Origin: Panorpa germanica
Lineage: Eukaryota > Arthropoda > Insecta > Mecoptera > Panorpidae
Direction: 5' to 3'
Assembly: GCA_963678705.1 (NCBI GenBank)
Contig: OY783204.1
Location: 3,234,701 to 3,298,700 of the forward strand
DNA: 64,000 nt
Part shown: one piece after another, positions 22,491 through 36,560 of the stretch
Position numbering within the stretch: position 1 is the stretch's first letter
Layout of the letters: each line of letters starts with the position of its first letter
Notes under the pieces: model-generated
What the model saw: the letters and a program-made list of their open reading frames with translations, nothing else
Told to the model about the DNA's origin: nothing
Databases searched by the model: none
Position numbers and translations under genes: made by a program

Positions 22491-24714
22491 ACATGCTAGG
22501 TAGATTATTTACGTTGATTTTTAATTCACTCGACTCGTATAGACTCGACTAAAATACACCTTATATAAATTGAAGAAAATACGCAGATTTTACTTATTAC
22601 TATTGTTGCGTACAATAAGCCTTAATAGACAGGACCAAACCACTTAGATATTTAAGACAGATTTTAGCAATATGATAGTGTACAGTAGCTGATGAAAATC
22701 CCTTAGTGTGAATTACAAAAATTGTACACCCGTGGCGGCGCCATGTTTTAAGTTGTTTTATTGGGGTGCAATAACAATATTGTGATCAGCTGATGGATTC
22801 TAATCGGATCTGTAATTTTAGTTTTTTTGTAGAAAGGTCAATTCATTGTAAATAATTTGTATCATTCTTAGTTTAAGGCTTGTACGAATAACATTTTAGT
22901 TTAGATTTCTATTGTACTTCGTGTTATTTTAATTCTCCACAACTATTATATTCGACAACAAAAGCATTCTACCACTGTATAGTTGCTTGTAGTTTTTTAA
23001 CAAATCAATTTTTAAACGAAAACATTCACGTGGTTCTTTCACATAATTTCGGCGCACAACATCGCAGTATTGCCAATCAGCGTGATACTATAAATCATCG
23101 TAGAAAATAATCGCGGTAAACAAATCGCTTGTTATAAACTATAATAATACTTGTTCATTATTGCGTGGATCGAAGCAAACATGTTGGATGGATTTTTATA
23201 TAGTTTTTTAATTTAAATGTTTTTCATTGAAAGCGTTCGCAAATTCAACATCGGATTTATTTAATTGATACTGTTTTAACACTGTTTACATATTATTTAT
23301 AACTGTTCGCAAGAGAAAAGAAATTCTTATACATTGTTATCTACGGCCTCTTCCACTGTACATTGTTTTAAAGTTCAATTTATTTGTTAGTTTTAAGTTT
23401 TTAAAATTGGAGTTGTAATTATACGTTCATACTGTAAACGTTTAAGATATATTGTATTAAGCTGACATTCGTTATTTTCTTCATAAATAAATCACTACTC
23501 CCAGATACAGATTTATAAAATAAAAAATATATAATTAAATTAATTAATTAATTAATTTAATCAATTAATAAATTCGCGCTCGTATAATTTCTTACGCAAC
23601 GTCCTTCATAGAAAACCACAAGTTTTTTATAAAACTTAACAACAATACTGTGTAATATTTATTATATGAATATTTTGCTTAGACATTGGCAGCATATTTA
23701 TATTTTATTGAAGTTAAAATCATTTCTTTAAGACTTTATATTTATAAGTAATTTGTAGATAACAGTAATTGTTACGACACTCACATTACACACTCAATAA
23801 CTATATTAAACATACGGACAACGCCGGCTGATACAATCAAAACACGATGGTAAGTGTCTAATATCAGACTTCTGAAACTCACATCACAACTTCAGTATTT
23901 TGCTTTAGTAATTTCTCATAACTTTTTGTTTGTTTTAATTTTCAATCTCAAACCAAACACTTCAATAATATAAGAAATATTCAACACCCAACATCAATCA
24001 ACGAACAACAAGGAAATCGAAATGGTCAAATAAACAAAATTATTTATTTACCAAATAAATTGAGAACATAGAGAATTTATATATAAAATGAATAATATTT
24101 TATTTGTGAGAGCTAATTTTAAAAAATAAAATTGTATTAATTTTTGAGAATTAAACTTAATTTTATTTTTTTTAGGATTGATCCATATGAATAAACTAAG
24201 TGAGATTCATCAATAAGAAGTGTTAGCTCTAAACCAATAGTTGCAAACATGCTGTACGATGTGGTGTCACGTCGGCAACACAAGATTCAGCTATGTTAGC
24301 GAGAAAAACGAGAGCAAATATTATATGGTACTGTGTAAAATTGTTAAAACTAAAATTATATTATAGGACAGTGAAGTGTACTTATAAGTAGGATTAGAAT
24401 ATAAGATGTTAGCTTAGACAGTGTAACGAAGAAATCTTGGTAATGCAATCCTTCATTACATTTGAATAATAATAATAAATAATATAGAAAAAATACACAC
24501 AATAAATCTATTTAAAGATAAAATATTTAATTAAAATAGTAAAAATAAATGTACAAAGCATCAGATATCACATGGATTAGTTTAAATTATAAATTAAATA
24601 ATACACTTGGGCAACTCGATCTAATATTTTTTATGCAGTCTAAACTACTTGAATAATCCAAACATTAGATCCCTTTGCACAGATGACAAACCATAAAAAA
24701 TAAAACAGTGGAAT
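22491..24714. other. AT-rich stretch, no gene seen
   Basis: No supported coding frame. It includes a TTAA-rich simple stretch at 23535-23575 (repeated TTAATTAA). Confidence 0.5.
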
Positions 24715-24890
24715 GAGCTAGCAAAAGAAAATTATGAATACTGCAGTGTAAAAAAGGTAAAATCCATACTCAAAAAAAAACACTACTTATCCATTAGCAG
24801 AAATATCATCGACGCAAAAGATTTTCTTAACATCATTATTCAATATAAAACTAAAAATCCATCGCACTTAATACAACCGTGCCCGGTGTT
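24715..24890 (+). pseudogene. Possible LINE ORF2 C-terminal tail
   Basis: One frame reads QWNELAKENYEYCSVKKVKS then ILKKKHYLS, resembling the WN-LP...FK..LK tail of many Jockey/CR1-type ORF2 proteins. Short and isolated; no RT nearby in frame. Confidence 0.3.
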
Positions 24891-25489
24891 GTAATTACAT
24901 TTAAGTAACCAAAACTCATCAAAGGAGTTTGCATAAAAAAACCATAAATACTGATAAATATTATAAAATATTAAACAACTATATCACCAAATATGTATGA
25001 ATCTAATCATAATTTCCAGTTATTAATCCACTTGCTTGTGTTCGTTGTTTCACTGCCTTTCAACTACTCTTTGTTCTCACTGCAGCCCGTGCTTAACGTG
25101 ACAGTGCACTCGGTAACTCTCGGTAACCCCGATTATTACCGAGGCATATTCAGAGAGAGGGTAACTGCAGTGAGACACGGTACTAAAATACAATAAAATT
25201 ATGAAAAACGTTTGTTGTTTGATTGTGCCGCGAAATACCACCAGATTCAATGTCACAATAGATATAAGTTTCTTTAATTTTTTGTAAAAATATTATTTGA
25301 GATATTTGTATAATATTCGACAAAAATCTAGTGTGTTAAAACAATTATCTCTCTCTCCCTCTCTTAATATTGTGACGTTGATTTGAATTCAGTGCCACAT
25401 TTGTGGTACAGTAAATTATTGTTTGTAAAGGGTGTCCAGCGGGAATTTTTCAAATTTAAATTATTGTTACTCTTTCATTAGCGGAGCTA

Positions 25490-25832
25490 GTGCAACACCA
25501 CCTCGATACAAAGCCTAAATATACCTTGCAAGGAAAGTTTCAAACTGATGCCCTTGAAGACAGGTTTGGAAAATACAGACAGTTTACTGGTGCTTAATAA
25601 TATGTATAATATTTCAATGCGGCAATTACTTGAATGTGCAAAAAAAATTACGTCTGCAAACAATTTTGTAACTAGAACGAAAATTCTATTGCATCATGGT
25701 TCCTTTGCAAAAATTAGAATATTCAGACAATTTAGAAACTACAGGTATACAAGAATAATCGCTAATTCACCAATTAAACATCAATTAATTAATCTTACTG
25801 ATGAAGAAATCGATATAGACATCATTGGTTAA
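25490..25832 (+). pseudogene. P-element/THAP9-like transposase C-terminal fragment
   Basis: In two frames: KYTLQGKFQTDALEDRFGKY then RQFTGA (25515-25590), a frame change, and YNISMRQLLECAKKI (25606-25650), then a charged tail to 25832. The LxGKFQTDxLExRFGxYRQ pattern followed by YNxSxRQ belongs to insect transposases that I associate with the P-element/THAP9 group; the exact family should be checked. The rest of the transposase is absent here, but the middle of a similar protein lies at 61740-62520 on the other strand. Confidence 0.45.
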
Positions 25833-26165
25833 AGAAAAAGGATGCTGGCGAACCAGATATAATTTTGAATTATATGGACTTTATAAACAACCTCAAATTG
25901 CACAGGTCATCCGAAGTAATAGGCTGAGATGGCTCGGCCACGTCTGGAGATCCCCTGAAGAGAACCTTACTAGAATATACACCTTTAACAACCCTGCGGG
26001 ATCCCGTACCCGAGGACAACCACCTACAAGATGACTGGACGACACATTAGAGGACATCAAAACTTTGAAAGTAAAAAACCGGCAAAGAGTTGCTTTGGAC
26101 CGATTGACTTGGAAGAATCGTCCTGTCCAGGCAACTAAGACCTGTAATAGGTTGTTACGCTCTTA
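25825..26165 (+). pseudogene. LINE ORF2 C-terminal fragment
   Basis: ELYGLYKQPQIAQVIRSNRL followed by RWLGHVWRSPEENLTRIY is the usual C-terminal region of endonuclease/RT-type LINE proteins in insects. After a stop at 26033 it continues as LDDTLEDIKTLKVKNRQRVA and DRLTWKNRPVQA. No RT domain is attached, so it is a 5'-truncated copy. Confidence 0.55.
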
Positions 26166-29100
26166 AACAAGATGCAGAAATAGCAACTGGAAATATTATT
26201 ACCTGACATGCTGCGTTAAAAGAACTTAAATGTGGTCAGTGTAAACAAAAAATACCAATAGATAAGTAAATCAAACAATAAAAGTATTGGAAATAAGAGA
26301 ATTTCTCTGGGAAGACAAGAATGCTGCCATAGTAATTATAATATATGTACCATAAAAGGACAGTGTGGATATCAACCAATATTATGTAATGTAACATAAA
26401 TTATTATGTTATTGAAAAACCCATCAAGAAAAAGAAAATTAATTAATAAATAAATAAAATAAATATAATTCAATCCATTGTTTTTTTCTTAATTATGATT
26501 TCTATATTAATTTTTATATATCATTACGTTGATAGCTTGTAAATTCTCGTAGTTAATATTTAAAAACATATATTAATATACTTATATAAAAGGATTATCA
26601 TACATGTTAACTTTAATATTATTAATTTTTTATTATACTTTGCAAACAAATCTTTATATGCATAACGATTAGACAGTTTAAATTAAAATTGCAATTTTTT
26701 TATATGGATATTGATACATACAATGCGTGACGTATCTAGGTGATATTTTCATTGCGATTTGTCTGCATCACCTCATGTATGTAGATATTTACTAATTACT
26801 GTACCATTTGGTTTCAAAAAAACATTTCATCACGATTAGCTAACGAATATACATCACACTTGTTACATATCATAGCGCTTTATGCTATATACGCAATCTT
26901 GCGCGTTTAGCTTACACCCAGCAAATTTCATCAACATAGCATACACTGAAATTGTACCATCCTTAGCTTTAAACAATCAACATTATATTGCTTTATTGTA
27001 TTCTGTTTAGCTCAAAATTCTTTTAACATTGCTTAAAATATATTTTACTTACAATTAAAATAACTTGTTTTAATTTATAAATTGCAATACAATAATTTTC
27101 TTCACGCATTGTTTACCGTTCATTTTTTACACCAGGCTACATTTTTTGCTAAATTTGTTCAAAAACATTCAGCAACCATCTTTATTTAAAACTTGTAAAC
27201 AAGATCATTCAAGGATTCTATTGTTTTTAATTAATATAGATTAAGAAATATTCATTAACTAGTGAACCAATTATTTAAAATGCAGTGTTTTATTCGTATC
27301 CGTTGAGAACTCAATTCAATTCAATAACAAGAATTTCAAGAAAAAAAGAAGAAAAAAACAGCTTTATAAGAAGAGATGCATGGAATGGGAGACATCATAG
27401 TTGAAGTGATTCCTGTATCAGATCCTGTAATTCCTGTAAGGATGAGGATATTAAACAATGGATAAGGAAGTAATTAGAGAAGCACTGATTGAAATATAGA
27501 AAATGTAATATTGGTTTAAAGTGTTAATAACTACCAATAGTTGATGCACTCAAAAATAAATATTAAAAAAAAAATAATAATAAAAGCGTGTGGCGCATTG
27601 GAAAAAAATAAACGAACTTATGTATATACAATGTAAAATCTCAATCCCATTCTATGGTAAGATTTAAAATGGTACACACTTTTCACTAAATATAAAATTA
27701 ATTAGAAACACAATAACAATAATAATAGTACAAGGTTTTTGAATACTACAATACCAACAACTAATGTTACCAAAGTCTTAACTATCAACTTAACTTAAAG
27801 TCTTAACTTATATATCTGTATTTATCTTCTTATATAGCTTATGTTATGTCGATTCGATTGTTTATTCACAAAACTCATTATTAGTTACTTGGTATTCTCA
27901 AAACTTCAAACGAAAACGTACTAAAAGTAACTTGCTGTCGGAAACGTACTAGGACGATCATTTAGGCTCACGTCTTTCAATATTCAACTTTTGCACTAAT
28001 TCTTTTATGCATATTTATTTTTTAAACAGAACATTTTTTCATTCAATCTTTACAAATCATTTTTTTATCAAATAAAACTTTCCATTTCATAAAACAAAAA
28101 ACTAAACACAAACAAAAAATACGATATAACATATATGTCTCATCTATTATACTGTAACCACAAATCAACTACTAATAAAAAAAATAATCACATTCTTAAC
28201 TAAATCAATAGTTAACTACAAACAGCTTGTGTGAAAAGTTGAGCCCAATAGCTTAAGAATAAAATGTTTAAAAATCGTTACAATAAAAAAAACTTACTTC
28301 GTTTTCTAATTAGAGTAAAACCATTGCGTTAATATCAAGTTCTTCTTTGTGATAATGTGACATTTATGAATATTTTAACTACACGATTTAAAAAAATGTA
28401 AATCTAAAAGCACTTACCTTAAAGACAGCACAAGAACACCAGAGCACTAGAGAACTAGAACACACATGAATAGAACAGATAAATAATAAAAATTCCATTG
28501 TGCAACTAACTAATTTCTCATTAGAAGTACTAAGCCTATTAAGAGTAGAATATTTTTGCATAATTTAATAACATGATTACAAATTTATAATTTCATTAAA
28601 ATGAAACATCTCACGTGTAAATTTTTGAATTTTAAATTTTGTAAATCAGAACTAAAAACGTATAATCGCTGTTATCATAACTATTCCCTTACATTTTCCT
28701 CACATTTAACAAGAATTTATACATCCCTGATAAATACATTTCCACTGAAGCGAAACTAAAATAAAATAAAAATAAAAGAAAGCTAAATTGTTATTATTCG
28801 CACAGTTTCTTTTTATGTAAATTTGTATATTTCATGATATATATTTACCTTCACTGTCCAGTCTAAATTCATCCGTAGATTCATTTTATTTTCAAATCCA
28901 ACCAGCAAACATTAATTAGTCTTCAGACATTTTTCTGAAAACACAATGGAATAAGTATTATTAAAATAATCAGCACCAACATCATATACTGTATATTTCA
29001 CGTACCAAAAATGCTAAACTAAGTGTAATAAATCTGCTTTCTAAACACAAAACATAAATATTACCTCTCACATTCATGTATTATTTTATTTACAACAAAA

Positions 29101-29744
29101 CCTAGTAATATTTAATCTAAGAGTCTTATTTTATAGTTATTTTATGCACTTAAATCTCAAGACGGTTTTCTTATATTTTATAATCCTATAATCCGATTAT
29201 GTTAATTTGCAATTAGGTAGACTTAAGTTTTTAATAGACGAAAAATATATCATAAAACGTTTGAATTGAATACGCAACAGTTCAGTTAGTTTAACAGTTG
29301 CTCAACCCTTAAATGCACATAATTGTAGTTAATGGGTGATATTTCTTTCTATTCTAATTATGAGAATTTGAAAAATGGCTCTTCATTTTAAATATACTTC
29401 ATTATACGAAAAATAGATATTTAGAAGAAAAGTAAGATAAGAGGAAACAGACTTGGTCGTTCGTGGTTACAGTTGTTCAAGTACGAATTTTGGCATCCAG
29501 AACAATATATATTAGGCAAGTATTAAAATAACCATATAAAAACAAATGACTACATAAGCTACAGTTCAATTGAAATAATATTTTTAAATGAAAAATATAT
29601 CTTTTTTACTTTTACTTATAAATATATATTTAACTGACAGATGTTTCCAATTTATTTAAAAGAAAATAAAGCTGAGTTTGCTTTCGTGATTCGTGTATTT
29701 TCTATTACGTTCTTAAAATACAATGTGTAGAACCTTTTCTTTAC
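26166..29744. other. AT-rich stretch, no gene seen
   Basis: 3.6 kb of AT-rich sequence without supported coding frames. Scattered minus-strand GTAAG/GTAAA donors (for example near 28415 and 28848) could mark exons of a minus-strand gene, but I cannot build one. Confidence 0.45.
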
Positions 29745-29832
29745 CTGGCTTCTTTTCGTTTAGAATGCACCACGGGATTCTCTTTATGAGGTTTAAATTG
29801 CTTTGTCAGTCTCCATGCATATTTGTAGGCAG
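29745..29832 (-). CDS. Candidate minus-strand 88-nt exon, copy 1
   Basis: Open 88-nt block on the minus strand between a CTGCAG acceptor and a GCCAG|GTAAAG donor. It reads AYKYAWRLTKQFKPHKENPV then VHSKRKEA. A diverged copy lies 922 bp away. I do not recognise the protein. Similarity extends beyond the block into flanking sequence, so a plain segmental duplicate is also possible. An alternative acceptor 15 nt upstream would introduce a stop. Confidence 0.3.
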
Positions 29833-30666
29833 CTGCAGACGTTTAAGCTGTAACGAGCAGAAAATATTAATTAATTATGTATTATTATTAATTAATTAAT
29901 TTTTATTATACATTTCATCAAAATTTTACTATTTTCAAAGTTGAATTGAATTGAATTTATTAGAACTTTATTATCTCATTAAATAAGTAAATTTAAAGTA
30001 AACAACAAAGTATATCCTTATACTGCTGAAAAATGAGTTGTATTAAAAGCCATTGACGAAGATATCAATAATAATAACTCTATTATAATAACTGATTCTT
30101 CAAGCGTTTAAAAAATTGCAAAATTCCAGTTCACATTTTTAAAATCAATCTTAAAAGTGACAATAAATTGCCTATATGAAACATTAGGAACTTTAGATCA
30201 TATTATAAGTGAATGCATAAATCATAATTTACAAACATCTAAATTTAACAGGAAACAGATTAGAACTATATTCCAGTGAATATTAATTTTTTGTTAAGCG
30301 ATTCTAAATCAATGCATACCAAAATATATTTATAAATAATATCTAAAATTATTATATTTTGTCAAATTTATATTACAATGTATGTACGAAATGATGTTTA
30401 CCTTTTGTTACGATTTTTACTTTAGTAGATGCACCCACAAATAAGTAATTAGCGATTACAACATTACTGAAAATCACAAGTTGTTTGACGTCAAAAATTA
30501 TATTTGAATCTCTCTGCAAACCCAGAAAAGTTCAAGAAAATTTACAAGTTTGTTGAGTCTAGTAGGTTAATCTGCAAAACAAAGACCACACATCGTTTAT
30601 ATTGTGAATAAATCGTACATTTTCTATTTCGTTCTTATATAGGAATGTGTAGAACCCTCTCTTTAC

Positions 30667-30754
30667 CTGGCTTCCTTCGTTTAGAATGCACCATGGCATT
30701 TGTCTTCGTGAGGTTTTAATTGCTTCTTCAGGCCCCATGCATTTTTGTAGGCAG
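30667..30754 (-). pseudogene. Candidate minus-strand 88-nt exon, copy 2
   Basis: Same length and same splice-like borders as 29745-29832; reads AYKNAWGLKKQLKPHEDKCH and then meets a stop. Small compensating indels separate it from copy 1. It may be a decayed duplicate exon. Confidence 0.3.
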
Positions 30755-32139
30755 CTGCAGATGTTTAAGCTGCAACGTGAACAAAATATTAATTACTTAA
30801 TATTTTTACACTTCATTACAATTTAATGAAAAGAATGAAAAGTTTGTAATTTTGATATTCATGACCTTGCACTATTATTAATTTAATAAATAAGTAATTG
30901 TTCTATTTGTAACAATACATAACAAAAAATCATTATTATCAAAACAATTGTTTTGAGTCAAGTAGATTCCAGAAATGGTATTCTTTAGACTATTAATACA
31001 ATTTATGAGGTACATCTGATACATCCAAGAACGTGATTGAAAGTTGTAATAATTAAAGTATTTTTCCTTTTACACTTTGAAGCCTAAACATCTCCAATTT
31101 TTGTAGAGGAAGACATATATTTGTCTTATTTATAACAAACAAAATTTAAGAAATCTGAAGTTTTAATGAACTATATGAAAATGTAACATCTGTCAACATC
31201 TAATCAACAACTGTAACATCAAATTATATAAATTAGTATATAGTAAATATTAAAAAAAAACTTACCTTCGTAATCAAAACGAATTTGTATCAATTTCGAA
31301 TAAAATCTAAAATTATGCTTCAAAATTGTCAAATGCAGATATCTATGTTAATGAAACTCTCCATCTCTACATTATTAATCCATCAATACTCAATAATTCC
31401 GATTTGTCCAACTGTTTGATTTTAGAAGAACAATACAAAGTTCTTCGCGACTCTGGAAGGTAAAAATCAAACATTATTATTATTGTAAAAAAAGTTAAAC
31501 TCTTACTATCACAAACATCGTAACGATGGCGGTATATCAAAGTATTTCAACAAATGTTAGCTCCACAAATAAATTATATCGCACTTCATTATTTAATGTG
31601 GATGTCAACCAACAAGTTAAATTAACAAATAAACTATTTTAAATACATTCATTTATAAAAAAAATCTTTTGAACAATGCATTGTAAAATAAGCAAAATAA
31701 ATCATCTCGCAAACGATATCAAACGTATTTGTGATATTTGCGTTACGATTAACTAACTATACCTTACATTTAATCTATCCATAAAAGATCCAGTAAATAC
31801 CTATGCACCAAGTGTAATTAATAAATCTACAAATCATATGTTAGAGATGGAAAAATAGTAAACTTAATAGAACGCGTAATATGACACAATCACCATTATT
31901 GAATGTTAAACGTGGTCAGACATAAACACTGCAAGACGCTATTAAGAAATATTTAGTGTTGCCAGTTCTGATTCAGTAGAAAATAATAAAAGATAGTGGA
32001 AGAAAAGAACGCCAAATTCAAAATGCTTCAACTTATAAGATTTACAGAAAATTAATATAACACATAACAAAGTTACATCGGTTAACTTTTTGAAGTATTA
32101 CTTTAAATATAATGTTCCAACTGTGTGTTTATTTGTTTA
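30755..32139. other. AT-rich stretch, no gene seen
   Basis: No supported coding frame or element ends. Confidence 0.45.
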
Positions 32140-32880
32140 TATGTTTATATGCTTACGCGATTCGTATGGTAGCTCGAAAACGGCTAAGGCGATGTTTTTA
32201 AAAAGTTCCTTAAATTCCTTAAAAAATTCTAAGACTTTTGGCGTCCTCAGATTTTTTCCTAAATTTCTTGGAAACCCGTAATTTTGGAAAAACAAAAATA
32301 TTTTTTTTTACTTTTTGCTCTATAACTTTTAATTCGTAAAAGATAGAAAGTTGAAATTTGGCATGTGTATTACGGTGTTCAATGCTTACATTTTTTAAAA
32401 CTTAAAAATTAAAAAATTAGAAAAGTGGGCGTTGAGAAAATTAGGGGGCCCGGTATGAAACTTTGTAGTAAACTCAAATTTTGGATTATTTAGTAATGAA
32501 ATATGTTATTAAAAAAAAATAATTCAAAATTCAAAAATTTTATTTGGGGGCACGGGGGTGGTTTTTCTCGAGTGTAAAAATTGGGCTAGAAAGTTGAAAT
32601 TTTATATATGGGCTAACTTTGGTACCTAATTTACAAATCGAAAAAAAAATCCTAAATTTTGAAAAAAGTTGGTCAAATAACGAATAAATTCAAAATATTT
32701 TTTGTTTTGTTGAAAAAAATATTTTTTTTACTTGATTTATATGAAAAATTATTTTATTATTGAGAGAGTTAAATATTTTAATTTAAAAATAGAATTAACT
32801 ATGAAATGTAATTACGAATTATTTTATTGGATTCATATCATACACGCCAAAGACATCGCTTTGCGACTCTGGTTACTTTA
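32140..32880. repeat. Dispersed repeat, copy 1
   Basis: About 650-740 bp, related to 36780-37340. Shared blocks include AATTCTAAGACTTTTGG, ATTTGGGGGCACGGGGG, TAGAAAGTTGAAATTTTATA and GGTACCTAATTTACAAATCG. The left part has GGTAGCTCGAAAACGGCTAA and the right end GACATCGCTTTGCGACTCTG. Non-coding, probably a non-autonomous element; class not determined. Confidence 0.65.
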
Positions 32881-35800
32881 AATTGTTTGTTTTAATCATA
32901 TTACCCGAAAATATGTGTTGATACGTTTCTCATAAATTTTACAAAATATTTACATATACTTATTTAAATATTTTACATATTTAAATTCAATTTAATTAAA
33001 TTAATATTAAAATACGAGGCAGCTTTCTCAAAATTTGACAGTAGTTTATTAATAGATGGCGCTTGACGGGAGCTGCGCAGTAAATTCAAAGAGTCACTTA
33101 CTTATCAAACTACCCTCGTACTATATTATTTATTAATTTAATGAGTGTGTCGTTAGACTTTACATTCATTCAATATTAAATCACATTGAACATCAATTGA
33201 ATTATAAATTATAAAAGGTGTATAAAAAATGTTTGATGGTGGCTATGACGAAAGAAAGTCAAGGCATATTGAAACAAAAAAATTACTGCCTACCCAAAAT
33301 GCACGGTTCGTTGACGTATTCCCTTAACTAATATTTTTTTATCTGTGTATTAATATATAATATACTCGTATATGTATAAATAAGAATAAGCACTTGTCTC
33401 ATATCTTACGAACCACCAGATATTCGGAATGACGTTATTGACAATACGTATTTCCAACTCTTAAGCAATTACCTCTTAACCATTATCTGTTTACAAAAGA
33501 TTAACTCCCCTCTAAAAATAAAAGAAAAAACATTGAAAACCTTTATTTCAAGTTTCATTATATCTTTCAGGATATTTTATTGTCCACAATAATAACAGCT
33601 CACTCTCATATTTAGTTAAACGTCACAACTGTCAGTCGTCAGTAGACTTTGTAAGTAACGCGGCAAATACAAATGCTCTAAAAAAAGCGCTCGTAATATG
33701 AGTAAAGTAGTTTTCTTAATATATATCTTATGCGTTTTTCATAAAAGGGTGGGACATTATGACAGCTATGAACATTATAGTAGGTAGACTAGCGCTACAA
33801 TGCGCATAATGCGGAACTGTGAACGCTTGCCTTTATTCAACGTTTACACTCGTCTTTTTCCAGCGTGAGAACAGGCACCTATCATAAACCAACACGGGGA
33901 AGAATAATGTCATAACGAAAAGATTTTTGAACGTATTTTTTACGTCCTATTTGAGATTTGATACTTTGAACTTTTCACGATTCTTGCTGATAGATTACGG
34001 CGTCTTGCAACATGCAGTTAATCTAATTACTTTAAAGCTATCTGTGATTGTGACCTCTGACTCTGATTTCTGTTGTATCAATTTCATTAAAAATATCGGC
34101 TAATTATTTAGTTTGTGTGTTTAGTTAATTTATCGCTGGTTCGGTAAAGAGAAGAGAAAAGTGCTAATATAATAAAAAGTAAGTTGAATAATATAATTTA
34201 AATCTGTTTGTACCATGTATTCATTTTCATATAGTTAAAACTATAAATTGAGTAGTGTTTTGCCCCGTCGGAAATCGACGTGTATATAATATTTGTAAAT
34301 AAATATAAAGGTATTTGTTAAATTTAACTTAATGTAAAATATTATTGTTAAGATATTTTCGCTAAAATATATGTTTTTTTAAATTTAAATTCATTCATTT
34401 TGCTCTAAACCTACCATTTACCCTAATAAAGCTATGTATTGTACAGTGTTCAGTGCCACGCCTCTCAAACATCCCCTCTTGACACCATAGCTTTGTATCG
34501 TTTACGCTATTTCAATTTCGCACGCTTCCTACACTACGGCACACGCTCTGCAGCCCTTTATCGCTTCTGCTCCGAGCGCCGTCGCCCATTAGATCACTGT
34601 GAGCGCCCCGGTCCTGTACTTTTAATAAAATAACCCTATGTATTCGTCCCCCTGCATATAAATCTCTTAGCAATTTATTTTCAAAATTAATATTTAACAT
34701 AGCAAATTTCATTCATATATGTAAATTGTTTTTAAATAATGGATACCTTAGGTAAATGTTGGTTAAAGTTTATTTTCACATATTTCACTTTAAACCTACC
34801 TCTAATTAATTTCTGTACTGAACAATGTCCAGCGCCTCGTTTTTAATCATCCCCAACCCAGCGGCACCACTTATAATTAGTCCTCTTCCCACACTTTCGA
34901 TTTAATTCCACTGCACGGCCGCTTCTACTTTCAGCACCTCAGCACTTGCTCTAATGCGCTGCCCTTATTACCCTCTGAGTGCAACCGCCTCTTAGTGTAC
35001 TGAGCCAAACCGCTCCTCCCTCCTATCATGTACTTCCAATTCGATACTACAGTAATGAATTTACATAATTAATACTACACTGTAAACTTATACTAAATTT
35101 CATGTTTGTAATTGCTATTTAGTCTCCACTTTTATATACGGTACTAAAGTAAAATTGTCAAATTTTGGGCACAGAAATCCATTTTGCTCGTATCTAAAAT
35201 TGCATATTCTACACTATAACTCTTTACAAATTATAGCATTCTAACTTATTTAAATCACTGTTTTTGGATACCCCGCATGTACTAAAGTTCCCCTCCCTCC
35301 TCAAATTTGCACAGCTACTGAATTTTAAGTATTGTTTTCTTATTATTGTCAAATATGCTCAATTAATGTCTCAATGCATAACATTATTTTTTATTCTACG
35401 CCATCCGAATCCGCAGTTCTCTGCCTCAATCTAATCAATCGGTATCAATCCAATTGTACTACTGGATGTAATTTAAATATTTTAAAAATAAAAAACTATT
35501 TTGATTCTATTTAATATTCTACATGCAAAATATTGTCGTTATACGTCTATATTGTCATTATATTCGGTTCATTACCCTGTCTCATACAGCTGTTCGTACA
35601 GCTGTCTCGAGCAACACATAAATCTCTAAATTATGAACGTTGTGAATAAAGAACAATAAAATTGATTACTTATTAATCTATATGTGTTAAAAGACGGTTT
35701 AAAATTAAGCGACAACATAGACATTCAAATTTTAAATATCTATATCTCCATCAACTTTTGGATATTTAAAAATAATAGAAACGCCAATATATATATAGCA

Positions 35801-36213
35801 TTTGCTACTGCCACCAAGATCTGCACCGATGAAGGCTCTAGGCAGCCTCTCGAATAGATCCTTCTGCGCACACCACTGCGACGCTCCTACTCGTTAAAGC
35901 GTAATAACAAGTTATAAATAATTTTTTTCCCCAACGACTGAGTATAGGCATAACAATAACGCTCCTATATTTCAATAGAAAATTTAAAAAATTAATTCAC
36001 AAGTCCATTGTTAATATTTTCTTTAAAATTGTAACTTATTAAAAAAATAGTTCAACAACACAGTGGAGTGTGTTTGCGGTGTTATCAAGTAAAATTGACT
36101 ATACACATAAATAGTCATAAACTTATTAGGTAGAGTTGTAATACTCATGTATAGGGCAACGACACCACAAAAACTGCAAACATAGTATGACATCGTTCTG
36201 AATTTATTTTCAG
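32881..36213. other. Upstream region of kinase-like gene, no gene seen
   Basis: AT-rich, with a more GC-rich patch at 34440-34620 and a possibly related diverged patch at 34790-35035. 35800-35890 is another short GC-richer patch. The promoter and any 5' UTR exons of the gene starting at 36214 should lie here, because its ATG follows directly after a splice-acceptor-like TTATTTTCAG, but I cannot place them. A segment at 35735-35790 resembles the inner part of the TIR element at 38281. Confidence 0.4.
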
Positions 36214-36560
36214 ATGACAACAGAACACTGGATAACAAGCAGTTTCTTGGAACCAATACTTCAAGAAAAGGAAAATGACACATCGTTAAAAATATCGTCT
36301 GTTTTAATTCGACCTGCAAAAAGTTGTAGCAGCAGCTACAATTCCTGTGAGTATGAGCAGATATCTGTCACGTACACATCCAAGAAACGGCAGGGTAAAA
36401 TATCGCTCTTGGCTAAATTAATGCCTGCTGAAGAACATCGCGTTGACCTGCTGCGGAGGTTCCAGGTGTTCCCGAAGGAAAGCGATATGCTGATGCGGAT
36501 TCTACCGAAGTTGATGAGCATCCTTAGACGAGGAAGCGACACCAAGAAGCTCAATGGCCG
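36214..36560 (+). CDS. EcKinase-like exon 1
   Basis: 347 nt, starts ATGACAACAGAACACTGG, ends GGCCG|GTAAGC in phase 2. Encodes the N-lobe through the ILPKLMSILRRGSDTKKLNG segment. Confidence 0.85.

Noticed and set aside
23528-23575. TTAATTAA-rich array
   Set aside because: Simple AT repeat; not a CRISPR array, centromeric satellite or element end.
25091-25175. Inverted CTCACTGCAG / CTGCAGTGAG around CGGTAAC-rich text
   Set aside because: Only 10 bp of pairing; no element structure or target duplication.
34439-35035. GC-richer patches with overlapping open frames on both strands, possibly a diverged direct repeat
   Set aside because: Similarity between the two patches is weak by eye and neither frame resembles a protein.
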